Positions 31,891 to 45,200 of a stretch of DNA of 64,000 nucleotides are shown here, in pieces; position 1 is the stretch's first letter, and every line of letters begins with the position of its first letter. The notes below the pieces were generated by a model, which saw only the letters and a program-made list of their open reading frames with translations, was not told the DNA's origin and searched no databases. This DNA is from Odiellus spinosus (Eukaryota > Arthropoda > Arachnida > Opiliones > Phalangiidae), in NCBI GenBank assembly GCA_963920705.1, contig OY987237.1, positions 13,360,601 through 13,424,600 on the forward strand, written 5' to 3'. The position numbers and the translations under genes are program-made.

Positions 31891-32792
31891 TACCCAAATC
31901 CGAGTGATTATTTTACTAAAATTTGGGAAAACTTGACGTTAGTTATTGAATTTGAAATGATTTCTGGACGCGAAGCTATTGAGGGGGCGTGATGAATCGT
32001 ATTTTAGCATTACGTTAAGGGGTCATCGGTACATGATTCATTTCGTAACTCTTAAACGGCGCCGCGTTCGACCAAAACGTCTTAAAATGAAAAGACTATA
32101 GCTCGGTCCTACCACCATTTTCAAAATAAATTAAAATCAAAATGCCTCGTGTTGGGTACTTCGAAAAAAGAATAGACTTATGGTATCAGGTATAGCGCGG
32201 GTTTAGGGCTACTAAGGATCAATATAGGTTTGTAGGGACAAGGTTACTAGGTTAGATTCGCCCAGACTAATCAATACACCCAGCAGTCTACGTCGGAACT
32301 AGCGACCGTGTTTAGTTTTGGCAAAAGCCAAGCTCCTCCGTGGTTTGTTGTCCAGAGACCGTGGTTGGAATATCCCACCCACTTGCTCATTTGGACCCCA
32401 TCATTACACCTTCTTCCGGTTAGGCTTAAAATTCCCAAAACAACTTCCGATAGCGTTGACCCAATCGATTCTACAAGTACAAATACAACAACCCTTTTAT
32501 TTTGAATTGGTTGTAGGAATGTATTTGCTTTTTTTTTTTATTTTTAACCACTTCTTGGTAATTATTTTAATTTATATTGTTAGTTAAAAATATAGTTCTG
32601 AATCGGTAATTTAAGCGGTGAATTACCAGAATAATGGTAATTTACGATCTGATCTGGTAAAATTACCAAAATGGTAATTTAAAATTAATCTTTTTGGATT
32701 TGAAGTGAAGAAATTACTAATAGAGGTCGAAGTTTAATATTTTCAAATTGTCTACTAGTCTATATTTGAATAGATATTAGTATTTCACGCCT
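31891..32792. other. No gene recognised
   Basis: A few open frames of 65-90 codons (32,308-32,587) overlap one another in two frames and lack recognisable motifs. The phrase ggtaatttaagcggtgaattacc (about 32,607) belongs to the short AT-rich hairpin family also seen near 22.65 kb and 36.5 kb. Confidence 0.35.
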
Positions 32793-33202
32793 TTTAAAGG
32801 AAGAACTCAACCTAATAACAAGTGATTTATCTTTTAAATAGACCTAATTCAACAGTAAAAAAATTTCAAACCAATATTAAACTAGAAATAAATTTAAAAA
32901 TTACTCGGAAATTAGGCTTAGCTGGATTCATGGAGATCCTGAATTTCTTCATAATTGAAGAGTCCGCGACAAATGTATTTGGAAGTCTCGTGGAGATCTC
33001 GCCTTAACGACGGGTCTTTTCTCATTGGTCGGTGACCTATCAATGCGAAGAAATTCAGGAGCTCCATGAATCCAGCTAAGCCTATTTTAAATTTATTCCT
33101 GGTTTAATATTTGTTTTTAATTATGTTTATTGTTGGATTAGGCCTATTCAAACTCTAATGAATCGATAAATCACTTATTGTTAGGTTGCATTCTCCATTT
33201 AA
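32793..33202. mobile_element. TTAA-1 MITE (copy 6)
   Basis: TTAA then AGGAAGAACTCAACCTAATA at the left, gttgcattctccat then TTAA at the right. The palindromic core is recognisable but mutated (gtccgcgacaaatg). Confidence 0.85.
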
Positions 33203-33430
33203 GGCTCTACAGTAGCGAAATTACGCGACCATAGTGACATGACGTAGTATTGTGGAAAATCTTTAAAAATTTCAAAAATGGTGATTTTTAGAATGTGTAT
33301 TTTTACTGTTGCGATAATTTTTTCTATACTGCATATGTATATATATATTGACTCGTTTTTAAACGATCTTTCCGAAAATGCTACTCAATTTCCTTTTAGA
33401 GTTCATGATATATCAGCCTCACTTTAATAA
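33203..33430. repeat. Dispersed repeat G (copy 1)
   Basis: ctacagtagcgaaattacgc, gacgtagtattgtggaaaat, tatatatattgactcg and cgatctttccgaaaatgcta are shared with 45,305-45,540. It abuts TTAA-1 copy 6. Confidence 0.7.
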
Positions 33431-33646
33431 TTAAAAAAAAAAAAAAAAACTTACGATGCGCTTGAAATATTTTAACTTATTATTCTGCCACCCATTTAAG
33501 CGTGAATAATTTTTAAATATATAGCTGGAAGCTTTGAAATAATAAAGATAAAAATTATTTACACTTAACCCCCCCCCCCCCCATTTTAAATTAAACGAAT
33601 GTTTAAGTAAATTTGGAGATCATAAGACATTAGTTTTTGCAACAAC

Positions 33647-33982
33647 CAGAAGCCGATGAAACCCTCCTTTGAAGTCTACTACTCTAATGTTCCATATAGC
33701 GCTCCTCTCTGTATGGGTAAAATTCCCAATTTTACGAGTTAGAAGGGGTCCTACTTCATCCCTCCTGTCTACGGAAAATTGGAAATTCTCTCTCTCCACA
33801 AACGACGACGTTTTTGGACGAACTCCGAGGCTGCTAGAGATATTCGCTCGACGAACTCCCGCTCCGAAAACATCTACCGTTAGGAGGCGTACGAATCGCG
33901 CCTTTTGAGAATAACCCATACAGAGAGGGGTAGACAAGACCCGGGAGTAATAGACTTCAAAGGAGGGTTTCATCGGCTTCTG
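33647..33982. mobile_element. M7-a MITE, 336 bp, source-side copy
   Basis: Complete element with ends CAGAAGCCGATGAAACCCTC and complement, flanked by the 7-bp direct repeat CAACAAC (33,640-33,646 and 33,983-33,989). The 152 bp next to its right end (33,983-34,134) is the sequence found inside the composite at 28,991-29,142. In that composite the same flank, including one target repeat, is still attached to the M7-a end, so this locus or a close copy of it was the source. Confidence 0.94.
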
Positions 33983-34134
33983 CAACAACTCATTATCTAA
34001 AACTCTCAAAGAACTTTATTACAAGAAAGTAAATGCCAGTGACATGATTTACTCTTAAATATCAACGATATAGGAAGACGTTTATGCTTCAACGGGGAAA
34101 ATTAAATTCTGCTGTATGCCTAAGAACGTAGATT

Positions 34135-35667
34135 CATTCATATAAATTGACTTCAGTTCATTTGACCGACTGCCAAATGCTCAACAAGGGCTTTTTACAA
34201 TTGATCGACAAACCATATGATCGATAATGGGTTAGATAGGTTATAGTTTTTTAACTAGATTCAATTCCGTCGATCATAAATTGATAGACTCTTTAGGACC
34301 CGTTAGGACCCCTAGTCTTGGCGCCCTTCAAAGATTTTTAGAGGGTTATATATTGGTGAGGCGTGGACAATAAGCAGACGCCGTTATGCAGGACGAAATA
34401 CCAAAGGAAGGGCTTCAATTATTAATTGACGATATGAAAACTTTGCGACCTAAAACACGGTTCCTAAATTTAATTAATAACTTCATTTATTTAGCTATTT
34501 TGGCTTAAATGTTTTCCTATACTTTAGTGCATAAATTTCTGTAAATTCCTGCAGTACAATTGCGCTACTAATAATTAACTTATTTAAAGGCGCTCACTGT
34601 TGAGTTTTCCTTATTTAGCCTATTTTAAAGGTTCAAACTCAAATCTGGCCTAAATTTAAATGCTGGAAGCTGAAACCCGTCACGGTGTGAACCATATCTT
34701 GGATTAAAATGTCAAATAATGAAATCGTATCTCGAGGGTCTTTAGGGTTCAATTAAGCCCACAATAATTAACTTATGAAGACGTTTCGATAGTCGAGTTG
34801 TTCCATAGTTAGCCTATTTTAAAGGTTCAAACTTAAATATGACCTAAATTTAAATCCAAGAAGCTAAAACAAGTTTGGTTAATATTTTTTGCTGCAATAG
34901 ACACGCGTGTCTCCTACGCCTTAAAGTTTTTTTATCAGTTATTATAAATGCTTTAGCCGCTCTAAGCGTGTCCGACTGGTGCTCTACACTCTAGTTAAGC
35001 GTAAAGTTTAAGGGATAAATAATCCAATCTCTATGTAAGTTTTGACTCTAAGCCAGCTTGTATACCGTTATAGATCTCTTATGATGTGAAAAAACGGTCT
35101 TTATCAAACCACCGGGTCTCTAAATGGCACTGATAAAGAAAATTAACACTTTTCCATATAGCGATACTCTCTTAAATGCCCCATATTTTTCATATTAACC
35201 CATATAAAATCCCTAAGCCTAATCAATAAACTTCATATATCACTCCGGTTTATTTTTCATATTACGTATTCCCGACACGAGCTTGCTCGATAATATTTAG
35301 ATTAATTTAATAAGAAAAAAAAGTCAAACCCTATTGCTCTATTTATACATTTATTAAAAGGGAAACTAGGGTATAAAAAAAAGTTATGTTTAAATCGATT
35401 TGGAATCTTAAAACATGTCTTAAAATATTATCAAAACAATCAACAAAGTCCAAGTAATAATTTGCGGTCAATTATTATAGTTACGAAAGGCTCGAAGACA
35501 TTTCAGATTTTCTCAGTCCCAGGTTTCATCCTAAATATTCCGAAATTTGTACAGAAAGGCCCAGTATATTATTTCTAGAGTAAATCAAACTCGAAATCGC
35601 GACGGCCGGGCGAGACACGCTCCTTCGTTTCGCGAGAAATAGTGGAGTCGTTCTCCGTCGGGCGAAA
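34135..35667. other. No gene recognised
   Basis: AT-rich sequence with a weak pair of related phrases (gcctattttaaaggttcaaac at about 34,618 and about 34,817), probably an old local duplication. No coding or RNA feature could be supported. Confidence 0.35.
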
Positions 35668-35674
35668 GCTCTGG

Positions 35675-35966
35675 CAAGAAGGATCAGATAAGGAGAGGAA
35701 AAGTGGGGACGGCGCGGTTCCTACTGCGTCGGACTAAACTCCCACTCTGGGAGGACGGGGGTAGAGACGTTTCGTGGTAAAATGTTGTCACGTGGGTAAA
35801 ACGGATCCTTTATCAGCTTCATAGTAGCCAACGACGCTAGTGACCACGTGACAACAGTTTACCTCGAGAATTTCCTATCCCCCCTTTCCACCCGAGTGGG
35901 AGGTTGGCTCTTCTCTCTCTAACTCAACGCAGCCCCACTTTTCCTCTCCTTATCTGATCCTTCTTG
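35675..35966. mobile_element. M7-b MITE (copy 2), 292 bp, inverted relative to copy 1
   Basis: Ends CAAGAAGGATCAGATAAGGA and complement, flanked by a perfect 7-bp target duplication, GCTCTGG (35,668-35,674 and 35,967-35,973). The interior matches copy 1 on the opposite strand with a number of substitutions in the central loop. Confidence 0.95.
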
Positions 35967-35973
35967 GCTCTGG

Positions 35974-37178
35974 CGACAAAACATTCAGAACCACGTACCA
36001 ATCGTAATAGCCCTAGTTGTAAACTTGAAGCATGATTTACCTGTGATACATCGCTTCATTTTAACCCCTTGAAATTGGCTTCTCCCGCGTATATTACATT
36101 GTTTCGCACCAGTCGAAAAAAAACAAAGATAAAAATCCCCTTCGACTCGTGAACTGTGAATTGTACCCTTTTTTTTTTCCTTCACGGTAATTTGATTTAT
36201 AGCCGTAATAGATACTTCCTCGACAGGTTAAGATCGGAAAAAGGGTTTGGAAAACGTGGAATTGACGTAAGAAGCGGTTGCCACGGTTACCAACATACTC
36301 TCTCTGAGTTTATACTGCGGAAGGAGAGCGCGATGTTAAGAGAGAGGAAATCATCTTCCTTCGCTCGCGTGGGGGATCCAACGCCACTGTTTCTGGCGTG
36401 ACGTCACTGTGTACCATAGAGTACGTAATCGACGACGTGTGTGTAATTTATCATGGCTGAGTCACTTTACTTTATCGATGCAAACTCAACTGGTCTAACG
36501 TATCATGAAATATTAAAATTACTGCATTTAAAATTGCAGTAATTAAATTTTGCAAAACACCGGTAAATTACCGCGTATTTTATCAGTTTACAAAATTACG
36601 GTAATTTAAGAAACATTTTTGGACCCCACGACACATTGTTTTCTATTATATATTGAATTTATGTTAATAAATATGTCTTGAAGAATATAAATCTCAATTT
36701 TGATTTAATATCTATTTATTTATGACTTTTCGGATGTGACGACAGTGATGAAATCTCTCGCTCGCAATAAAAATATCATCGTTAGGTTATTTATCAATAA
36801 ATATTTCAAAGAATTTCACCAATCATCAGTTAAATATTCGTATAAAGATTGAACCGAACATTCGGGGAAAAATAACTTTATGAATTGGCCAATATTCAAT
36901 TGCCAATGATAAGGAATATTTCTCTTAACAAAAACCCGTGTATTATTCTTATTCTCAACAAGAGGTAGAACTACTTTTTTATCACATTTATTTCAACATT
37001 GTGTATTAATCCGCCAATGTTTTGTAATGCCAACATTGTAAAGAAAGACTGAACCTTATAATATTTTTCTATTAAATGCAAATTTTTAAGATGGTTCTAA
37101 GAATCAAATATTAAGTTAGAAATTAATTGTTTAAAGCGATAAATTAAAGATTTAAGTATGAAAGTCGGTTTTATCCAA
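35974..37178. other. No gene recognised
   Basis: Open frames of 66 and 81 codons around 36.0-36.4 kb face in opposite directions and lack motifs. A hairpin tattaaaattactgcattt / aaattgcagtaattaaattt lies near 36,511-36,550, and ggtaatttaagaaa phrases follow it. Confidence 0.3.
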
Positions 37179-37483
37179 CAGGGTTGCCACAGTTTTTTCA
37201 GTTTCAAGTTCCCTGACTTTTTCCAACGATTTTCTCTGACCGTTTCAGCTAATACTACCCAATTTTTAACTTTTTATTTTTATATTATTTTGCAATTGCC
37301 AAACTTTTTGCATTCATATCTTTGTTCTAATCTACACAACTGACACGGTCAGCTTCAAATATTTTCTGCAGATAATGAATGTAATTTCCTGGCTTCTTGA
37401 AAGATATTAAAATTCCCTGACTTTTTAAAATATCTTAAAATTCCCTGACACTTCCCTGTTTTCCCTGACCTGTGGCAACCCTG
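37179..37483. mobile_element. CAGGGTTGCCACAG element, uninterrupted copy
   Basis: About 305 bp with inverted ends CAGGGTTGCCACAG. It carries ttccctgactttttcc-type phrases near both ends. A short CCAA repeat flanks it (37,075+100 on the left side, 37,484-37,487 on the right). It is the empty-site relative of 27,728-28,316 and sits next to a TTAA-2 fragment (aagctgtttcattcatagct). Confidence 0.78.
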
Positions 37484-37499
37484 CCAAAGCTGTTTCATT

Positions 37500-39167
37500 C
37501 ATAGCTCCAAGTTTCCATTTATAAAGATTGATTAAGTTTGGATGCGAGTGAAGAAGACAACAGAATATATCGCTAGTTTTATTCATAAGTTAGTGAGAAC
37601 ATTCTGAAAATAGATTGAAAAGCTGTTCCATTTTTTCCTTTACTTACTCTGAAAGTAGGCTTAACGAGGATTCATGACGATTTAAAAATATTCCATGTTT
37701 AACAGTCTCCGACCAATCACGGTAAAGTAAAAACTTTTCAAACTAAGCTCAAGAGGCATCCTCTTTTGCTAGTTAAGATCTCACGAGTAAATTTAAAATC
37801 ACCCCTTTTCATTCTCTCTTTAAACGGATAATGTTTATGGTACAAAAGTCTGTACAATCTATATATGAAGGAGTCGGAATCTTAAAAAGAAAGAAACGGC
37901 CGGATATCCGTTAATCGAGTACTTAGATTAAATATTAATCGGATTTTAATTCTCATCATACGCGGTTAACCGTCTTGAAGAAAAGTCACTGATATTTTCT
38001 TTAAACTAACTTTACAATATCTATTAGCTGTGAAGGAGAGGAAAAAAGTAGTCTCCACCTTAGCTGTGTTTAAATAGGTGCAGACAAATAGGTAAGCAAA
38101 GGCTTAACTCTTTACGCAGTCGTGTACTGAAATTTTGGTAAATTTGCTTTTGATATTTTATTTGCTTGTCGAATTAGGTATATTTCAGTAAATATATTTT
38201 AAACGCTAATTCTTTTAAGGGTGTGAGGTCTGCCACACTCGTGGCCTTCTTTTGACTTTCTATCTCTGTATTTTTCAAATAAATTAATTAGTAGCTTGCC
38301 AATAAAACAGATTTCAAAACGCAATAGCTCTTGAACACGAATATGATAGAAAAATCTGTGGCGTATCATGTAGCTAGCAAAAAATCGTAAAGCTAATAGA
38401 TCTTACCCGGTCCCTACCCTGATTGGTTAACGCCTTTTTTGACGCTAACATTCTGCCCCTGAAATAGAACTCAAGGTTTTCAAATTATCCTTGGGCGGCA
38501 ACAGTGTAAACTAGGCATTAAAGAATTATATTCGTAAAGCCTAAACACCATAAGCAGGGAGAAAATTCTCTAGTTATGTGCGTGAAATAGCGGGAGATAG
38601 CAGACGACATGAAGCGTAGGAAGTTATCAAGGTTAAGCTGGGCAACCATAGGTCAAGAAACACCAGTTGACCTCGAGTATCCGATACTTTTCACTAAAGG
38701 CGCATTTTCAATCAAGTTTTTTTGCTTTTGCGTTAAAATTAAAGGTTAATTTACCTCAAAAAGCTAGTTTCTTGGCCAAAAGATCAACGATAACCGATTA
38801 AATCTAACTGTACCATGGATAAATAATAAGACTACCTTTTATTTCAAAATGTTCCCTTACATCTATCTCAGCGACTAAAAAATTTACCATCAATCTAAAA
38901 TATCTTGTTTTTTGTTTCACGAGAATAATATTTTATTAACCAATGATAAACTTTAACAAATAATTTTTTTTTCTATTTTCTATTTTTTGCAGAATTGTTT
39001 CAATTTACTGCCTGAATTTGTGCCACGGACTCCCTATCGCTATATTTCAATCCTGGCTCGCACTCTAAATAATATCAATCAATTTTGTTTGAACCCGTGA
39101 AATATATCACAGACAGAAAAATATTTCTTAAGATACACGAAGAGTTAAATCATATTTTTTCGCTACG
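37500..39167. other. Region upstream of the SLC4 first coding exon
   Basis: No second gene was recognised. The promoter and any 5' UTR exon of the SLC4 gene should be here, but no TATA box or CpG-rich patch stands out. A TTAA-1-like phrase occurs around 37,655-37,800 in degraded form. Confidence 0.3.
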
Positions 39168-39212
39168 ATGGACCAAAGAAAACACTCAACCTCGGAAGCT
39201 AGCAGTCATGAC
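39168..39212 (+). CDS. Candidate first coding exon of the SLC4 gene (15 codons)
   Basis: ATG then 14 codons ([15 protein letters not shown]) followed by the strong donor gtaagt, ending in phase 0. The next exon (42,066) opens in phase 0 with [12 protein letters not shown], so the join is in frame. The short length makes this less sure than the other exons; an alternative upstream start exon outside the clear similarity cannot be excluded. Confidence 0.6.
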
Positions 39213-42200
39213 GTAAGTTCAATATCGTAAATCTGTCTCCCTTAATGAACCTTTTTTTTTTCTTTGTTTCCTTCTCGTGACGTGGGTTATATCAGAGGTA
39301 TATAATAACCCCCTTCGGGGGGAAGTATGAAAGCCCCTATACTACCAATGCTAAAAATCACGAACAACAAGAGCCCGCTGCTGACTATCTAGGCCACTAG
39401 CTCGCGCTGGACTTCTCAATGTCGCTACTCTAGTAAATGGTCTTTGTATAAACAAGACGGCTCGATTTGTGTTTAGAACTTCCTGTCTCGGGAGTCAGGC
39501 TGTCTGTTAAATTGGAGTCGAAGGTTGACTTCAGCTCGCGAGTTCCGGAAGTGCGCGTAGGGAAAATTTAGTGAGGTTCAAAATGGTGTAACTATTTTTT
39601 GGGAGTAAAGCGGTGTGTCGATCCGCCGCGATTTACGCCGGGCACTCGTTGTTCGTCGATTTTGCCTACCTTTCATACTTCCCCCGAAGGGGGTTATTAT
39701 ATACCTCTGGTTATATCCAATTATATTACGTCATTACTGATTAGGCTTAACTCGGCCCCACACAAGGATTGGGGGGGGGGGGGCAAACTATTTAATAAAG
39801 TGCCATCAGTTACGTTTCTGGTTTTACGACGCATTGAACTTTGATCCCATATCCAGATTGTTTTCCACAACCTTTCTAGGGGTATTGTACAAATAAGCTG
39901 CATTCATACTAAGCCTTGGAATCGATTTAAACCGTTTCAAACGTTTCGCTAGAGTCGCGTGAACCGGAAACAATCTTTTCTCGAATCGATTTGATTCGAT
40001 TTCACGAAACTGCTTCGGGAACCAGTTTCGTACCGATTCGGTTTCAACAACCGATAGATGAAGCTACGATAAAGATTTAAAGATAATGCGTGATCACGCG
40101 ACGCTTTAATCGATTCCTGGCGATTGAAATATCGGTTCGATTTTACCGTTTCAAATCGATTAAGAATTGGTTGTGTGACTCATTTCCAACCTTTTCAAAT
40201 TAATATCGCGCCGCAAACTCGTTAATTAAATCACAAGATATTGAAAAAAAAAGAATCAGCTGTTGTGACGACTGTTTTACTTTTCATTTCAATGCGCTCC
40301 CATTGAATAAATCAAGAAATCGGCTTTCCCAATCAGGAAACATCTTTCAATATGGTCAAAAATGCTCCAAACTGAATTCGAGTAATTATAAATTGTAATA
40401 TCCTAACATTAAGAGAATAGACCGGCCTTGATTACCCTAGTTTTCCATTGAATAAAACCCGTCCCCTATGTACAGGCAAAGCTGGAGCTTCTATTTTTTT
40501 ACTATATTTTCAATGAATGCATTGTCCCTTTAAAGGGACAACAAGTGATTTTTTTTTATCGATTCCTTATCGTTTAAATAGACCTAATCCACCGATAAAA
40601 AGTTTACAAAACAAATATTAAACTAGAAATAAATTTAAAACTTACCCGGAAAATAGGCTTAGCGGGATTCATGGAGCTGAATTGCCTCCGTGTAAGGTCT
40701 AGCGACCAATGAGCAAAGGCCCCTCGTTCACGCGAAATCTCCATGAGACTAACAATCGCGTTCGATTGGTCGCTAGACCTTATGCTCGAGGAAATCAGAA
40801 TCTCCACGAACCCCGCTAAGCCTATTTTCCGGGTAAGTTTTAAATTTATTTCTAGTTTAATATTTGTTCGTATATTTTTTTCACTAGTGGATTAGGCCTA
40901 TTTAAACAATAAGGGTTCGATAAAAAATCACTTGTTGTTAGGTTGCATTCTCCCTTTAAGAATAAAAAGAAACTTCTATTTAATCTAAACAAATTTGTCA
41001 CGCTAAAGGAAAACATATTACGTTATTTTTATCCACCAAAAGGTCAAACAACTTTCTATACCTTTGATAATGTTTTACGTCTGACGCGACGTTTATGACC
41101 GTATTCTTAAGACATGACGGAGTTTCAAATTGATATTGTTTCGAACAAACGATTAATATTGGGTGAATCGAATTAAATATAGCTTGGAAAAATTACTAAT
41201 TGATTTGTAATTATATTTGTTTTGTTTTATTCGCGGAGAGTCTCGTAATATATCAATAAGCTGACGCTATTCAATACGCGATGTTAAAACATCGTAGGAA
41301 AATAAATAGATCTCGCAAATTCGTCACGAACTCGAAAAGATCCTTATATTAAATCAATTTCAACGCTGAAAGTAATTGTAATGTTTCCTGTTTTGAAAAT
41401 CTCGTCATCAGCTAAATATTTTGTAGTTAGATTTCCTTGTTTTTAGTTATATCTTGTATATAATTATTTATTATAATTAGATGTATATCATAGAAAACGT
41501 TCTATTTTTCACGATAACTTCTAGGGGTTGTTTAATAAGTATTTTTGAAGAGTTTGTACAAAAAAAAAAAATAACTCCGAATTTAAAATAACAGAAATGT
41601 AAAAATTATTTTTAGAATAATTTAATTTTTTTTTTTTTTAATTTTGAACTTTCTGAAAAACCTAGAAAAGTCAGGGAATTTGGGTATTGACCCAAAACTC
41701 ACGGAAAGGTCAGGGAATTTGGGAATTGGCCCAAAAGGTCAGGGAAAAGTCAGGAAATTTGTAAATTGGCCCAAAAAGTCAGGGAATTTGGAAATTGGCC
41801 CCAAAAGGTCAGGGAAAAAGTCCGGGTATTTGGAAATAGGCCCCAAATGATCAGGGAAAAGTCAGGGAATATGAGCCCAGATAAATTAAATTTGGTACAT
41901 GTCAAGGAACTGTTTATAATTAATTGACCAATTAATTGTATATTATTAGTTTGTATTCGATTAAGTCATTCGGGTATATTTTTGTCTATGAAGATTATTA
42001 GTTAAGTCCAATTATTTAATTTCTTTCATTTTCATTTTGTATTTTTTTCTTTATCGGATATATAGTTGTTATTGCGGGACACTTCTCCGGAATCTGAATC
42101 GGGCGGTTCAAACCGATGGACCGCCGAATCGATAGACGAGCAAATGGAGGGTATTATCAACCCCAAGACCGATAAGTTCTCCATTGACGACCTTCGCAAA

Positions 42201-45200
42201 AACGAAAAGGGTTACGCTGGAGCACCCAAGTTCGACGAGGACGACTACCAAAGTAAGCTCGGAGAATTTATTTTAACAAACCAATTCTGAAAATTTTTAA
42301 AGGTAGAATGCAACCTAATACCAAGTAATTTTTTTAACGATTCCTTATTGTTTAAATAGGCCTAATCCAAAAATAAAAAGATTACAAAACAAATATTAAA
42401 CTAGAAATAAATTTAAAACTTACCCGGAAAATAGGCTTAGCGAGTTTCATGGCGATCAGCTGAATTGCCTCCGTGTAAGGTCTAGCGACCAATGAACAAA
42501 GGCCGTCGTTCACGCGAGATCTCCACGAGACTTACAATCGCGTTCGATTGGTCGCTATAGACCTTATAACGAGAGGAAATCAGAATCCCATGAATCCCGC
42601 TAAGCCTATTTTCCGTGTAAGTTTTAAATTTATTTCCAGTTTAATATTTGTTTTGTAAAATTTAGACCTATTTAAACAGTAAGGAATAGATAAAAAATCA
42701 CTTGTTATGTTGCATTCTTCCTTTAATCCCATAAATCAGGACCCAAAAAAAATTGGGGTCTCTCATTCCATTTAAATTGTGAATATCTCCTCCCCGCGTT
42801 CGTTTTACCACGAGGTAAGAACATGATGTATACTTTTATTGGACAATTGTCAAAATCTAAGATAGGTCCACGTCGTGTTCTACGCTATATAAATATATAT
42901 AATTGTTGGCTTAAAATAGCGCCCAGGAACAAAGCCCGACCTTGCTCTAAGCTCGTTTCCCCTCTCATCTAGCCCTTTGACGCTAAATCCAAGTGTGTTA
43001 CGTTATGTAATTAGATTTTTAAGGTACTTGTTCCGTTCCCTAGCTTGACAATTAAATGAAAGCTCTCGTCGCCGTTGCAGTAGTTACTGGCTGCTAAAAC
43101 ATTAGGTTATTTAATTTGATTTTTGGAGGTAGTCTCCAGACTCCTTCGACGCGGATGAAACTTTTCAAATGGTTACTGGATGATAAGGCTCTTGTAAAGA
43201 GTTAACAAAGTTGGCACCCCATTTTGCTTATAAAGGGCCTTTCACATAAGCCAATTTTTACCTCCAACTAGTTGCCCCAACTCGAGCCGACGTGTGAACA
43301 AACGTTGGTCAAGTTGGTGAAATGAAAATCGCTCCAAAAAAATAAAACTTTGGTTGTTGACCTAATTTCTAGGTAACTGATCGCTCCAACTTCGAGAATT
43401 TCACCTATTAGGGACACTTTATGACTTTCTAGAGATTATTTTCACGTTAATCTGAATAGTGAAAAATTATCCACGTGCTCTGGTATCCATTTTCTTTTCG
43501 ATTGAAAATTAAAACTATTTTTGAGAATTATTTTAAAGATGACCAATATTACTGAAAACGAAATATAAATAGAGCGTGAACGGTGGAGTTCGGCCAATTA
43601 TTTGCTACAATTAATTGACGAAATCTAAATTTTCGTATTCATAAACCAACTTCCAGGGGCTACGGCCATTGGGTTACAAAAATAATGGTGAATTATCACA
43701 ATAGATGGCGCGCCTACGACTCACTATCTCTCGCTCTCATGTACTACACCCGATGCTATATGGGAAACGCGTCGAGTCTCGAAGCGCGAGGGAAGGGACT
43801 ACCACCTTGTTTGTCTCTCTTGTCGTAGCTATTAGCAAATCAGAATTTAATCAGAATGGGAACTACGATAGCGACATCTCTTAACAGATCGGCGCGTAAA
43901 GAGTGTACACAATGGCGCGCTGCCCCTGTAAGTTCCTCTTCATTTTCGAATTATTTTATTGGGCCAACTAGTTGTCGGATTTGGTTCGCGTGAAAGGCCC
44001 TTAATAAAGAGTTTGACAAAGTTGGCACCCTTTTTGTGGTAAGAGAGAGAAAAAACCAAGTGTTTTTCAAAGCAACGGTGACTCGGGAAACTTATTTAGT
44101 TTTCAAGAAGGTTCATTGTGAATTCAAGAGGAGAATATTCGTCTGCCAAAATGTCTGTAGCTATCTCTAGGGAATCTCTACTACGAAACATATATCAAAT
44201 AAGCGTCAAACATTGACCTTCAATTAATAAGAACATTGTACACCGAATTTTCACTCTATTTTAAACGGAAAATATAATTGAGCGACAATTAGCGATTTTC
44301 CTTAGATTAATTAAATCGTTTAAGTGTAGGCGTAATCCATTAGTAAAATAAAAAAGGCGCAAGCAAATATTATTGGGAAACTAATAATAATAATATCTGT
44401 TGCGAACCGGCTAAGCCTAACCCCAACTGGCTGGCAGACACACGGGAGTGGTTGCGTTAGTTGAGATTTAACCCGCTTTATCTACGTTCATACTAGGCCT
44501 TGGAATCGATTTAAACCCGTTTCAGAACATTTCGCAAGAGTGGTGTTAACGGGAAACCGTCTTCTCTCGAATCGATTTGATTATATTTCTCGAAACTGCT
44601 TAGGGAACCAATTTTTATAATTTTACTAATTCTAATTGAAGATATATTATTATTTTCTACGCGTCTATAGTGCATCGTACTTCGAGTTACCAACATCACC
44701 AACCATTGCAACGTTTTCACCATCACAAGAGACGTCCCAGTCAGATTTTACTGGGCGATGGAGGGGAAGATGATCAAGTCGAAGAAGCCGAAGATCACGA
44801 CAATCCATCCATGGAAAAGACATCACCCGAAAACACGGGTGGTGGTGGTGGGGGCGAAGAGAGTCAAGGAAGAGAACCGGAAGTCTCATCGCCTCTACTT
44901 CCGCCCATGAAGAACAGCGCTTCCGATATGGCGGTAAGTCATCTAATACCAATATATCCACTTCACTGTATATAACAAAAACACATAAATTGCGTCATAT
45001 TTAACCCAAATTCGAGTGACGTAGATTCTAACCTTGGTATATTAACTGACATTTTCGTTAAAAAAAATCGCTCCTAACACTGTTTAACACGATTTGGGTC
45101 GAAATGATCGAATTTCATATGATCGATTGAGTTAAAAAACTAACCTAACCTAACCTAACCTAAATATTTCGATCATTTAATCCAAAAAACTGGTTTCGAT

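Noticed and set aside
44665-44975. 98-codon - strand frame opposite SLC4 exon 3
   Set aside because: It is the antisense shadow of the His/Gly-rich exon, whose + strand translation matches the AE family.
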